From: CALLMM01 sp964429855
GTDB taxonomy: Bacteria > Armatimonadota > Chthonomonadetes > Chthonomonadales > CAJBBX01
Reading direction: 5' to 3'
NCBI GenBank assembly: GCA_964429855.1
Contig: CAYSDM010000011.1
Span: 1 to 64,000 of the forward strand
DNA length: 64,000 bases
Shown here: positions 42,039 through 50,447 of the stretch, in pieces
How the letters are laid out: each line of letters begins with the position of its first letter
Position numbering within the stretch: position 1 is the stretch's first letter
The notes under the pieces: model-generated
The model's database searches: none
Told to the model about the DNA's origin: nothing
What the model saw: the letters and a program-made list of their open reading frames with translations, nothing else
Position numbers and translations under genes: made by a program

Positions 42039-43229
42039 ATGCAAAAGATAAACGTCAGCGAGATGTTTCCCTCTGATTCTCTGCCAGACGAGAATATGGG
42101 GCTGCTTGTCCGGAAGCTGGAGGAGCTTGTCGAAAAGCTGAATGCTTTGAATGAGAAACTCAAGGGAAATCAGAAGGCAAAGGTTACCAAAAAGGAAACC
42201 GAGCAGATTAGAGCCGCCTATGAGAATGCGATTAAAGCAGGGGAGCCGACGTTCTACAACGCAGGCGATCTTGTCAGCAAAATAAAGGAGAAAGCACGTG
42301 CACTCAGAGAAAGCCTACCATCCGATGCTCCAGGAAATCTGGGAGCAGTCCTCGACGCAATCCTCGACGAAAACGGAGGTTTCGGGAATTTTTCTCATCG
42401 AGTACTTCGGGGGGACATGGATAATATTGCTCTTGGCAAGCAAGGATGGATCAGTTACAACATTGTCGCGGGGGAGACCGGCACGCTTGTCTCTGGAAAA
42501 GGAGGATCGAAATACGGCTTTAGAGGCGATAATCAGGGGGCTGGAACAGGAGCAGAGGTTCCCCCCGCCGGACCGGGAGATGCGGGCGCAACTGGAGGCG
42601 CAGGTGCAGGACGACCAGTGGCTGCGGGAGGTGGCGGACAGGGCGCTCCGGTACAAGCTGGGGAGCAACTTCCCGTCGCACGGGGTGGTGTACCTGAACG
42701 TGTCGGTGCCGGGAGTGCACCTGACGATGGAGTCGGCGCATCAGATGTTCCCGGAGCCGACGCTGGTGAAGTGGCTAGATTGGGACGAGATGAAGGAGCT
42801 AGTGGACAGCCCGCAGTACCAGAACATGTTGCCCAAGACGTAAAAGAGATAGGCGAGCTTGTGAGGAAGCGATCTGATGTGGTTACAAATCGCGCTCAAT
42901 ACGATGTTTCCAGCATGACAGCGGAAGAGATAGCGGCGCGACAGCGAGAGCTTTTTTACAAGGTCTACGATCTAGATCAGGAACTCAATAAGTTTGGCGA
43001 GAAGATCACGCCGGAGAACGCCAGCCAGTACAAAAGAGCCTTGATGGAAACTCTGGGGCTTAGCGAGGCACATGCGGACAGGTTGATTGGAGAATTAACA
43101 GGTAGACCTGATGCGCGAAGGCTTGTTATGTCCCGCCGCCGCAGGGAGCCGGAAGAGATTGTAGACGACGTGATAGACGACATTTCTCAGCCCTCTGCAC
43201 GGGAGATGATGGACGAGGCGGTCGGTTGA
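42039..43229 (+). CDS. Unknown protein whose middle third is overprinted by a second frame
   Basis: I do not recognise a family. Residues 1-85 are charged and helical (VRKLEELVEKLNALNEKL). Residues 90-165 look like a small domain. Residues 170-265 are a Gly/Ala/Pro/Asp run that is exactly what a GC-biased gene gives when read in the wrong frame. Residues 270-396 are again a normal helical, acidic domain (MTAEEIAARQRELFYKVYDL). AAAGGAG precedes the ATG. The nested frame at 42298 is open throughout the middle. Either both frames are translated, or this is a mosaic made by an in-frame insertion, or a frameshift joins the two. Codon use at both ends is less GC-biased than in flanking genes. Confidence 0.55.
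   Translation: MQKINVSEMFPSDSLPDENMGLLVRKLEELVEKLNALNEKLKGNQKAKVTKKETEQIRAAYENAIKAGEPTFYNAGDLVSKIKEKARALRESLPSDAPGNLGAVLDAILDENGGFGNFSHRVLRGDMDNIALGKQGWISYNIVAGETGTLVSGKGGSKYGFRGDNQGAGTGAEVPPAGPGDAGATGGAGAGRPVAAGGGGQGAPVQAGEQLPVARGGVPERVGAGSAPDDGVGASDVPGADAGEVARLGRDEGASGQPAVPEHVAQDVKEIGELVRKRSDVVTNRAQYDVSSMTAEEIAARQRELFYKVYDLDQELNKFGEKITPENASQYKRALMETLGLSEAHADRLIGELTGRPDARRLVMSRRRREPEEIVDDVIDDISQPSAREMMDEAVG
42298..42843 (+). CDS. Nested unknown ORF with its own ribosome-binding site and GC-biased codons
   Basis: A 181-residue frame lies entirely within the gene at 42039-43229, shifted by one base. It starts with GTG 42298, with AAAGGAG seven bases upstream. In its last 97 codons (42550-42840) 91 end in G or C, all eight Glu codons are GAG and all Phe/Tyr/Asn codons end in C. 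The surrounding frame has fewer than half G/C at its third positions there. The C-terminal part reads as a folded protein (VVYLNVSVPGVHLTMESAH, then LVKWLDWDEMKELVDSPQY). I know no homologous family. The composition suggests acquisition from a higher-GC genome. Confidence 0.55.
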   Translation: MHSEKAYHPMLQEIWEQSSTQSSTKTEVSGIFLIEYFGGTWIILLLASKDGSVTTLSRGRPARLSLEKEDRNTALEAIIRGLEQEQRFPPPDREMRAQLEAQVQDDQWLREVADRALRYKLGSNFPSHGVVYLNVSVPGVHLTMESAHQMFPEPTLVKWLDWDEMKELVDSPQYQNMLPKT

Positions 43230-43263
43230 GCGCAGCGAGACATCTCAAGATTCTTCGCTTCGC

Positions 43264-43309
43264 TCAGGATGACAGCCAGACTGTGTTCAGAATGACAGCC
43301 GTCCAGACT
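43264..43309 (+). repeat. Imperfect direct repeat, part of a dispersed intergenic repeat type
   Basis: Two copies of TCAGGATGACAGCC-AGACT (43264-43282) and TCAGAATGACAGCCGTCCAGACT (43287-43309) follow the string ATTCTTCGCTTCGC. Strings of this kind (TTCTTCGCTTCGCTCAG.ATGACA) are known as common dispersed intergenic sequences in several bacterial phyla. Confidence 0.55.
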
Positions 43310-43336
43310 ACCTTGACGACGTACTAGCCGCTCTCA

Positions 43337-43366
43337 GGCGGACAGGGAGGATCCTCCCTGTCCGCC
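43337..43366. repeat. Perfect 30-bp palindrome
   Basis: Positions 43337-43351 and 43352-43366 are exact reverse complements (arm GGCGGACAGGGAGGA). As RNA it forms a 13-bp hairpin with a GAUC loop. No T-tract follows on either strand. Confidence 0.85.
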
Positions 43367-43545
43367 TCTGTACATCTGCAAGCTGGAGACCGCATCCGTG
43401 AGTGATATCGCAGACGGGCGGGCAGGTTGTCAAACGTGGCGGTTATCAATGAAGGCAAGAAGACGAACAGGAAAGGCGGGGGAGCGTGTCTAATTATGGT
43501 AACGCCGTTGCGTAAGTTCACGGTAAAGGACGCTCTCCATCTATC

Positions 43546-45198
43546 ATGCAGACACACTGGGCGATTGATTTAGGAACGACGAACACGGTAATTGCGCGCT
43601 GGCAGGGGACGCACGCCGAGACCATTCACCTGGAGAATGTGGGCGACCTGGAACCGACCTGGCAGACCCCGCTCGTTCCCAGCGTCGTATTCTTTGAGGA
43701 TGTGAACAGAGGCTACATCGGCAAGCAGGCGCTCGCCGCCGATGAGGTGATGCGCGCCACCTTCGCCGGACGACTCACGCCGGTGGCGCGCGCCTTCAAG
43801 CGAATCCTCTCCCGCAGCAGCCAGCAGCATGTGGCGGAGGTCGGTAATTCCCCCGTCACCGCCCGCCAGTGCGCGACGGTCTTTCTGCGCGAACTGATAG
43901 AGATTATCGGGGAGCGCGAGCGAGACCTGACCGCTGACACCATTCCCCGCTGGAACCTGGTCCGTCGTTTTGTCGCCTGGGCAAGACGCGAAGGGCTGGT
44001 CAACGACCTGACAATGACCGTCCCGGTGGACAGCTTCGAGCCGTACCGTATGGAGCTTCTCAATATCTCCCGGAAGCTGGGCGTGCAGCGATTTCGGATC
44101 ATTGATGAGCCGGTCGCCGCCGCGCTCGGATACGGCATTGATCTCTCCGATGACCGGAACCTGCTGGTGGTGGATTTCGGCGGCGGCACGCTCGATCTGG
44201 CGATTGTGCGCACCAATCTGTCGCAGGCGACCGGAGGCGATATCCGGCGCGGACCGGGACAACGGCGGGCGGAACTGATCAGCGCGCGCGGTCTGAGCCT
44301 GGGCGGGGAGGTGGTGGACGAGTGGGTGACGGAGATGGCCTGCTCCCGACTGAGCGCCCATGCGGATCGTATGCGCCCCTATCTGCGGATACAGGCGGAG
44401 GCGATCAAAAAGGAGCTTTCCGGCAAGCTGCTCACCACCGATGACTCCTTCTTTCAGCTTCCCGGCATGGAGCCGATGCGGGTCACCCGCAGGGAGTTTC
44501 TGGAGACTCTGGAGACCCGGGGTCTCTATAAGATGATAGATCGTCTGGCGGAGGCGGTGATGGAGGACGCCGCGCATCGCTTCTCCATCGCCGATCTGGA
44601 CGCCGTGCTGCTGACCGGCGGCTCGACCCTGCTGCCCGGCGTGCGCGAACTGTTCGAGAAGCGGTTCGGCGCGACCCGTGTCCACTACTGGGAGCCGTTT
44701 GAAGCGGTGGTCAAAGGCGCGGCGATCTTCGGCGCGGGCTACTATGTGGATCAGATCATCCACCACGACTATGCGATTCGCGTCTACTCCGACAGTGCTC
44801 AGTGCACCGAATACGAGATGCTCATCAAGCGTGGGACTCCCTATCCCACGCCGGAGGCGTTCCAGACCCGCTACTATGCCGTCGCGCCCCGCCAGCAGCT
44901 TTTCAGCCTGCCGGTCTGCGAGGTGGGGTTCGCGGGAAGACACTCCATTCCCTGGAAGCGGCGCGGCAACGGGAACGACTACTGGACTCCTGATCCCAAC
45001 ACCACCGAAGAGAGCGAGTGCGTGGTGGTGCTGAACGAAGGGGACCAGCTGCGTCTGGCGCCTCCCGGTCAGGATTCACGGGCGCGCCTGCGGGTGGACT
45101 TCGCTATCGACTCCGAGCGTTTCCTCTGCGCCACGATCCATGATCTTCTGCGAGACCGCGACATCGTGACGATGGCGCGCATCCATCGTCTTCGCTGA
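43546..45198 (+). CDS. Hsp70-family (DnaK-like) ATPase
   Basis: An actin-fold ATPase related to DnaK. Phosphate 1 is AIDLGTTNTVIARW, phosphate 2 is VDFGGGTLDLAIV, and the adenosine motif is LLTGGSTLLPGVRELFEKRFG. IIDEPVAAALGYG is the classic linker-proximal motif. After the ATPase domain (about 400 residues) there are only about 150 residues of substrate-binding-like beta-structure, and the DnaK lid is missing. Length 550 is short for DnaK, so this is a divergent paralogue, not the housekeeping chaperone. No DnaJ or GrpE gene is adjacent. No good ribosome-binding site precedes the ATG. Confidence 0.86.
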   Translation: MQTHWAIDLGTTNTVIARWQGTHAETIHLENVGDLEPTWQTPLVPSVVFFEDVNRGYIGKQALAADEVMRATFAGRLTPVARAFKRILSRSSQQHVAEVGNSPVTARQCATVFLRELIEIIGERERDLTADTIPRWNLVRRFVAWARREGLVNDLTMTVPVDSFEPYRMELLNISRKLGVQRFRIIDEPVAAALGYGIDLSDDRNLLVVDFGGGTLDLAIVRTNLSQATGGDIRRGPGQRRAELISARGLSLGGEVVDEWVTEMACSRLSAHADRMRPYLRIQAEAIKKELSGKLLTTDDSFFQLPGMEPMRVTRREFLETLETRGLYKMIDRLAEAVMEDAAHRFSIADLDAVLLTGGSTLLPGVRELFEKRFGATRVHYWEPFEAVVKGAAIFGAGYYVDQIIHHDYAIRVYSDSAQCTEYEMLIKRGTPYPTPEAFQTRYYAVAPRQQLFSLPVCEVGFAGRHSIPWKRRGNGNDYWTPDPNTTEESECVVVLNEGDQLRLAPPGQDSRARLRVDFAIDSERFLCATIHDLLRDRDIVTMARIHRLR

Positions 45199-45210
45199 CT
45201 TCCTGGGCTT

Positions 45211-45245
45211 GCCGCCTCTCCTCCGGTTTAGGGAGGAGAGGCGGC
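45211..45245. terminator. Hairpin between convergent Hsp70-like and protease genes
   Basis: A perfect 14-bp stem (45211-45224 with 45232-45245) and a 7-base loop lie in the 54-base gap between two convergent genes. T-tracts are weak on both sides. Confidence 0.6.
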
Positions 45246-45252
45246 GCGATTC

Positions 45253-46962
45253 TTACCGCACCGTGAACGAGGCGGTTCCCTGTCCGCTGGTATACCCGCT
45301 TTTACTGGCGCGCGCGGTGAGGCTATAGGTTCCGGCTCCGTCTTTATACCCCGCATAGAAGTAGAAGACAGCCCGACCGTCCGAAGTGCTTTTCGAGGCG
45401 TTGTAGGTGTTGCCGGACGGCGTCCGCAGGGTGATCTCCACCGTTGCGCCGTTCACCGGATTCGCCCCGTCCGTCACCGACACCGTGATCGTGCCGTACT
45501 GATAGAAGCTATAGGAGGATCGGTCAGTCGTTACGCGAACGCTCAGCGCGGGCGTGGTCGGGGGCGGAGGAGACGATTTCGGCGGGCTGTAGTTTCGCAG
45601 GGCGTTCAGCAGGTTCAAGCGCCGCCCCGTCACAGTTCTTCCCTCCAGCGCCGCCACCGGATCGCCGGTATTCATCAAACGCTGGCGAATCTGGGACGCG
45701 GAGAGGGTGCGGTCATACGACCAGAGCAGGGCGACCGCGCCGCTCACGAACGGAGTCGCCATCGAGGTTCCGTTATAAGAGGCGTAGCGATTGCCGGTAA
45801 TCGTGCTCTGGATGTCGGCTCCCGGCGCGCCCATCTCCACGCTGTTCGCCCCGTAGTTGCTGAAGATCGCCCTTCGGTCACGGGCGTCGGTCGCCGCCAC
45901 CGCGAGGATATTCGGCAGGTTGTAGCTGGCGGGATAGAAGGGAGTTATATCATTGTTAACGGCGCTGTTTCCCGCCGCGGCAATAAACAGAATTCCCGCG
46001 TCACCGCTGCGCTTGATGGCGTCGAAGAGCGCCTGACTGAAGTTCCCGCCTCCCCAGCTATTGTTGGTCGCCAGGATATTCGCGCCGCGCCTGCCGCCGC
46101 TGTCCAGATAGAGTTGTTTGAGCGTGGTGCAGTAGTCCAGGGCGCGTATGGCATCCGCCACCGATCCGTTTCCCGATGCGCTGATGAACTTCGCGCCGAT
46201 GATCTTCACGCGCCAGTTTACGCCGACGACGCCGACCTGATTGTTGCCCGATGCGCCGATGATCCCGGCGACGTGCGTGCCGTGATTATGATCGTCCATC
46301 GGGTTGCCGGTGCGGGTGATGGCGTTGATGCCGCGCACATCGTCAACATAGCCGTTGCCGTCATCGTCCACCCCGTTGGTCATCTTATTGCGTCCCTGGC
46401 TGTCCAGACCGCTTTCTCCGGGGTTCGTCCATATATTGGCGCGCAGATCGGTGTGCGTGTAGTCCACGCCGGTGTCAATCACCGCGATCACGGCGTTGTC
46501 GGAGCCGGTGGAGAGGTTCCATGCCTGCGGCGCATCCACATCGGCATCTGTGTTTCCCCCGGTCTGCCCGGTGTTATGCAGCCCCCACTGTTGTGGGTAG
46601 CCAGGGTCGTTGGGATCTGCCTGCAGGGTGACGATATAGTTGGGTTCCGCATAGGCGACGGCGGGATCGGCGCGCAGAGCCTGAATCGCCCTCTCGACCC
46701 CGATTCCCTTCGGAAGGCGCAGATGTTGCAGCCGTAGCTGCGGATATGTCTCCATCACCTGCGCGCGCAGATTTCCCGCCGCGCGATGCGCCTGCGCGAT
46801 CTGGATTCCGGGTTTATAGACAACCAGCGCTTCATCGGGAACATAGGCGGGTCTTCCCTGCGCGATTGCAGGAGAGAGGGGCGAAAGGAGAACCGTCAGC
46901 AGCCAAACGACAGTTACCGCGCTGCGAACCGTCACCGCATTTTGAAGATGAGACCTGAACAT
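45253..46962 (-). CDS. Secreted subtilisin-like serine protease (S8) with C-terminal beta domain
   Basis: An extracellular endopeptidase. A signal peptide ends SPAIAQ. An inhibitor-I9/fervidolysin-like propeptide (about residues 40-115, with DEALVVYKPG) follows. The catalytic triad is clear: Asp in AVIDTGVDYTHTDL, His in NHGTHVAGIIGASG, Ser in YNGTSMATPFVSGA, with the oxyanion Asn in FIAAAGNSAVNND. A Pro-rich linker near residue 470 leads to an Ig-like domain of about 95 residues (SVRVTTDRSSYSFYQYG). AGGAG lies eight bases before the ATG. Confidence 0.95.
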   Translation of the reverse strand: MFRSHLQNAVTVRSAVTVVWLLTVLLSPLSPAIAQGRPAYVPDEALVVYKPGIQIAQAHRAAGNLRAQVMETYPQLRLQHLRLPKGIGVERAIQALRADPAVAYAEPNYIVTLQADPNDPGYPQQWGLHNTGQTGGNTDADVDAPQAWNLSTGSDNAVIAVIDTGVDYTHTDLRANIWTNPGESGLDSQGRNKMTNGVDDDGNGYVDDVRGINAITRTGNPMDDHNHGTHVAGIIGASGNNQVGVVGVNWRVKIIGAKFISASGNGSVADAIRALDYCTTLKQLYLDSGGRRGANILATNNSWGGGNFSQALFDAIKRSGDAGILFIAAAGNSAVNNDITPFYPASYNLPNILAVAATDARDRRAIFSNYGANSVEMGAPGADIQSTITGNRYASYNGTSMATPFVSGAVALLWSYDRTLSASQIRQRLMNTGDPVAALEGRTVTGRRLNLLNALRNYSPPKSSPPPPTTPALSVRVTTDRSSYSFYQYGTITVSVTDGANPVNGATVEITLRTPSGNTYNASKSTSDGRAVFYFYAGYKDGAGTYSLTARASKSGYTSGQGTASFTVR

Positions 46963-47067
46963 CTCGGCGCTCCTGAAAAATAGTTCGATAAGCGGCAGCC
47001 GTCTTCACCGATGTGCGCCGCGTATCTCTTTGATCTGTATACGATGGAGAAGGGCGAATATGACAGT

Positions 47068-48024
47068 CTAATCCTGCAAATTCTTCCAGAGATTGGGAAA
47101 TGTCTCGCGATGATCGCCCTGAATGTAGAGACTCTCGCCCCCGTCGGCGACTGTTCGCACAAGGATCGTCTTCCAGGGGCGATAGTAGTAACGCGGGTCG
47201 GTCTTCGGCGGCTCCGCCTCAAAATCGTCGCCGAGATCGGGCAGATCGAAGACGGCGGTGGTGAAATGGGCGATCTGCCTGCCCTCCTGCCGGGCAACGT
47301 TTCGCGCCATGGAGAGCGCCTTCAGATAGACCTCCGGTCCCATGACCGCGCTGCCGAAGTTGAGCAGCACGCCCCCCTCCAGGTTGGTGACGGTCTGGGC
47401 GAAGATGAGAAAGTCGCGATAGGAGGTCTCGCCCAGCGCCGCGCCGTCACAGTTGGGGTGCTGATGGATGATATCCTGTCCGATTCCGACATGTACGGTC
47501 ACCGGAACCTGAAGACGATAGCCCGCCGCCAGGATGCTGATTTCACGGTACGGAAACCCGCCCTCCTCGATGGCAAGCCCGATAGCCTCTCCCAGCCCGA
47601 TCCCATCGGAGACCGCCTGACGGGCGATCTCATTCAGGTGTCCCGTCTCGCGCCACATGCCGAACTGCCCGGTGCGAATGTAGCGCGCCACGCTCTCGGT
47701 GGTCGCCCCGACCAGCGCAAACTCAAAATCATGAATGGGTCCCGCGCCGTTCATGGCGATATGGGTGAGAATGCCGCGCTCCATCAGATCAATGATATAG
47801 CGGGAGTTGCCGCGCCGCAGGAGGTGCGCGCCCATGATGAGCATGACGGCAGATCCGTTCGCGCGCGCCTGTCGGATGCGCTGCGCGATCACGGCGAGTT
47901 TCGGCTCTTCCAGCGCGGGAATAGCCGCGTCCAACGGCAGTATATCCGCCAGGCTCAGGTCGTGCTGTCGGGCGGAGAGCGGCTCAATCTGCAGCCGGGA
48001 GCGGTCAAACATGGGAAACGGCAT
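47068..48024 (-). CDS. Conserved protein of unknown function with deoxyhypusine-synthase-like motifs
   Basis: A 318-residue soluble protein. VMLIMGAHLLRRGNSRYIIDLMERGILTHIAMNGAGPIHDFE is a glycine-rich Rossmann-like segment. NLEGGVLLNFGSAVMGPEVYLKALSMA lies near the C-terminus. Similar proteins occur in Deltaproteobacteria and Chloroflexota, usually without an assigned function. The overall pattern recalls NAD-dependent deoxyhypusine synthase-like proteins, but I cannot place a catalytic lysine. AAGGAG precedes the ATG. It follows the YfhO-type gene on the same strand. Confidence 0.7.
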   Translation of the reverse strand: MPFPMFDRSRLQIEPLSARQHDLSLADILPLDAAIPALEEPKLAVIAQRIRQARANGSAVMLIMGAHLLRRGNSRYIIDLMERGILTHIAMNGAGPIHDFEFALVGATTESVARYIRTGQFGMWRETGHLNEIARQAVSDGIGLGEAIGLAIEEGGFPYREISILAAGYRLQVPVTVHVGIGQDIIHQHPNCDGAALGETSYRDFLIFAQTVTNLEGGVLLNFGSAVMGPEVYLKALSMARNVARQEGRQIAHFTTAVFDLPDLGDDFEAEPPKTDPRYYYRPWKTILVRTVADGGESLYIQGDHRETFPNLWKNLQD

Positions 48025-48108
48025 TCATCAATCTCCTTGGCAGAGCATGAAACAGACTGCGCCGGACCTGGCTCTCCTCCCCGGTCGGCGAAAAGTCGTA
48101 GGCGGTAT

Positions 48109-50442
48109 TTAAGATGTAGCTGGCGTGGGCTTCTGCCGGGCAGTCAGCCGGAAAGTCAACGTAAATGTCCCGACAGACAGCGCAGCCAGCATCAGGTAGA
48201 GACCGACCAGAAAGGAGGCGGGATGAAAGACGAAGGAAACCACGCTCTGTCCCGCCGGAACCGAAACCTGCCGGAAGATGCCGTTGACGCGCTCCATCGG
48301 GACGGCTCTGCCGTCTACTGCGGCGCGCCATCCCGGATAGAACTGATCCGCCAGAATAAACGCGCCAGGAGCCTCCGAGGTTACACTCAGCGAGACGCGA
48401 GTGGGGGAGTCCTCTCGCCATGCGACGGTTCCCTTCACTCCTTCCGCCATATGCGCCCGCCCCGGCACGCCGATCAGTTCATACAGATAGAGGCTGTCCA
48501 GAACGGTTTCGCGGGTATCGGGCAGGGAGAGCGGAGACTGACTGATCAGATAGCGGACGCCCGCCTGACGTACCAGCGGACTGGATGGATCGCGCGCAAA
48601 AACCATATTGCCGACTTCAGGAGGGCTGGCGTCTTTTCCTGCTCCGGCGAGCCGGTTCATGAACGCCTTGTACTGCCCCGGAAAGAGCGAATCGTATCCC
48701 TGCACGTCGCGCAGTCCAAGCGCCAGCCCGCTGTTGGGAGGCAGCGCGGCATCCGGTCCGAAGAAGCTCCAGTTGCGGGTATGCACCGGCATGATCCGGT
48801 CGTGTCCCGCCTTTTCGCGCAGAAAGGCGATGGAGGCGGTGGAGGGATAGACCTCTTCCCGCGCGGCTGTCGGATTGTAGTTAACGCCGTTAGCGAAGAG
48901 ATCGAGGGCAAGCAGACCCATCGGCAGCGCCGCCATCCAGCCGGTTCGCATCTTGCCCGAAGCCAGCGCCATGAGCGCCAGCGCGGACAGCATGAACAGA
49001 CCTGCCTGACGGGGAATCTGCGGACGCCAGGAGAAGTTGGTCATCGCGCGTTCTGCGTTCTGCACATCCGCCTGTCCGAGCATCGCCAGAAACGCGCAGA
49101 CAATCACCGGCAGCATGATCGCGACGAAAGCCGTGCGCGCCGGGGTCGCCAGATCATGGACGATCTTCTCATAGCCCAGCGCCGCCAGCGCCGCCAGCGC
49201 AAACGCCCACAGAACCAGCGCGCGCCCCGGAGAGCCGGACTGACCGAAGCCAGGAATATAGAAGTAGAAGAGGGCGCAGAGCGCCGTACCGAGCGCAAGC
49301 AGCAGCGAGAGGAGCGCCAAACCTCCCAGAAAGGGGATCATTCTTCCCGGCTGCCGACGCCGGAGCAGGGCAAAGGCGGCGAACAGAAGTGTCGGCAGAC
49401 CGATATAGAGCGCGTTTTCGGCGTAGTTGAAATACATATTTCCCCGGCTGACTCCGAAGTAGGTCGCGCCTGCCAGAGAGGGATTGCCGTAGAAATCGGG
49501 TAGAAAGAGCGTCACCAGCGAGGGCAGACTGATTGCGTAGGCGGTATAGGCGGCGTATCCCTGCGCGCTGACCGGCGCGGCGCGATGCGACTGCCGGGAG
49601 AGTTCCAGCGAGGGCAGCACCTGCGGCGCGGCGATCATTCCGGCAAGAGTCAGCGCGCCGAGAAATCCGATCCAGGCGCGCGCCGCCGTTCTGCCGCTCT
49701 TTTCACGCAGGCGCGCCGCCGTCAGATAACAGGCAAGCAGCCCTGTCGCCAGCAGGACGTAGAAGGCGATCTGCAGATGTCCCGCCAGCATTGCCATTCC
49801 GAGCGTGAATCCCAGTCCGACAGCGGTTCGCCATCGGCCGGTTGTCTGGTCGGAGTCCGGCGCAAAGAGACGCAGAGTCCCGTAGAGAGCCAGCGGCAGC
49901 CAGCAGGAGGTTGCGAGAAAGGTCGGCAGGTGCAGCCAGCTTATCTGCCAGGTAGAGAAGGCGTAGGCGATCCCTCCGAAGACTCCCGACATACGAGAGA
50001 CGCCCAGCGCCATAAGGAAGAGGTACATGAAGGAGGCGGCGAGAGTCAGATGCAGGATCACGCTCCACCCGGCGGCGCGGGCGGGGCCCATCAGGTAGTA
50101 GAGCAGGCTGCCGGGATAGAGTACGGCGGACTGGCTGTTGGCGACGAAGGGCGTTCCGCTGAATTGATAGGGATTCCAGAGCGGAATGGAGCCGGAGCGC
50201 ATGGACTCGGCGGCGAATTTCCGCCAGGGGTAGAACTGCCCGACCGAATCATACATCAGCGGGTTCCAGGTCGGACGATCTTCCGGAAGGCGGCTCTGCG
50301 ACCAGGGGGCGAGGTGGTGGAGAAAGTGTGCGGGAACAAAGACCTGTCCGGCGAAGACCACGCGCCATAAAAGCAGACAGGCCAGCAGAAAAAAAAGAAG
50401 CGGCGTTCCTAGCCGCCTGAAGGAAGACAACCGGGTTGGCAT
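48109..50442 (-). CDS. YfhO-family large membrane protein
   Basis: A polytopic inner-membrane protein related to YfhO and to GT-C-fold glycosyltransferases, suggested to add sugars to lipid-linked polymers. It begins with a helix, then a periplasmic loop with the acidic/aromatic pattern typical of the family (DSVGQFYPWRKFAAESMRSGSIPLWNPY). About 11-12 helices follow to residue 500. A soluble C-terminal part (VLDSLYLYELIGVPGRA and the PGWRAAVDGR motif) precedes a final helix. The PGWxAxVDG motif is a hallmark. It starts five bases after the TPR gene. Confidence 0.85.
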   Translation of the reverse strand: MPTRLSSFRRLGTPLLFFLLACLLLWRVVFAGQVFVPAHFLHHLAPWSQSRLPEDRPTWNPLMYDSVGQFYPWRKFAAESMRSGSIPLWNPYQFSGTPFVANSQSAVLYPGSLLYYLMGPARAAGWSVILHLTLAASFMYLFLMALGVSRMSGVFGGIAYAFSTWQISWLHLPTFLATSCWLPLALYGTLRLFAPDSDQTTGRWRTAVGLGFTLGMAMLAGHLQIAFYVLLATGLLACYLTAARLREKSGRTAARAWIGFLGALTLAGMIAAPQVLPSLELSRQSHRAAPVSAQGYAAYTAYAISLPSLVTLFLPDFYGNPSLAGATYFGVSRGNMYFNYAENALYIGLPTLLFAAFALLRRRQPGRMIPFLGGLALLSLLLALGTALCALFYFYIPGFGQSGSPGRALVLWAFALAALAALGYEKIVHDLATPARTAFVAIMLPVIVCAFLAMLGQADVQNAERAMTNFSWRPQIPRQAGLFMLSALALMALASGKMRTGWMAALPMGLLALDLFANGVNYNPTAAREEVYPSTASIAFLREKAGHDRIMPVHTRNWSFFGPDAALPPNSGLALGLRDVQGYDSLFPGQYKAFMNRLAGAGKDASPPEVGNMVFARDPSSPLVRQAGVRYLISQSPLSLPDTRETVLDSLYLYELIGVPGRAHMAEGVKGTVAWREDSPTRVSLSVTSEAPGAFILADQFYPGWRAAVDGRAVPMERVNGIFRQVSVPAGQSVVSFVFHPASFLVGLYLMLAALSVGTFTLTFRLTARQKPTPATS

Positions 50443-50447
50443 ACGCC

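Larger units (their letters stand above)
43230..43545. other. 316-base non-coding stretch after the anomalous genes
   Basis: Contains the direct-repeat element at 43264-43309 and the palindrome at 43337-43366. From 43367 to 43545 I see no gene or convincing promoter; the Hsp70-like gene start at 43546 also lacks an obvious ribosome-binding site. Confidence 0.6.

Noticed and set aside
43570..44943. A 457-codon open frame on the minus strand inside the Hsp70-like gene
   Set aside because: Shadow of the Hsp70-like gene, which has all its ATPase motifs on the plus strand.
47011..49503. An 830-codon open frame on the plus strand
   Set aside because: It runs antisense through two well-supported genes (the conserved unknown and YfhO) and the gap between them, and is Arg/Gln-rich without motifs.
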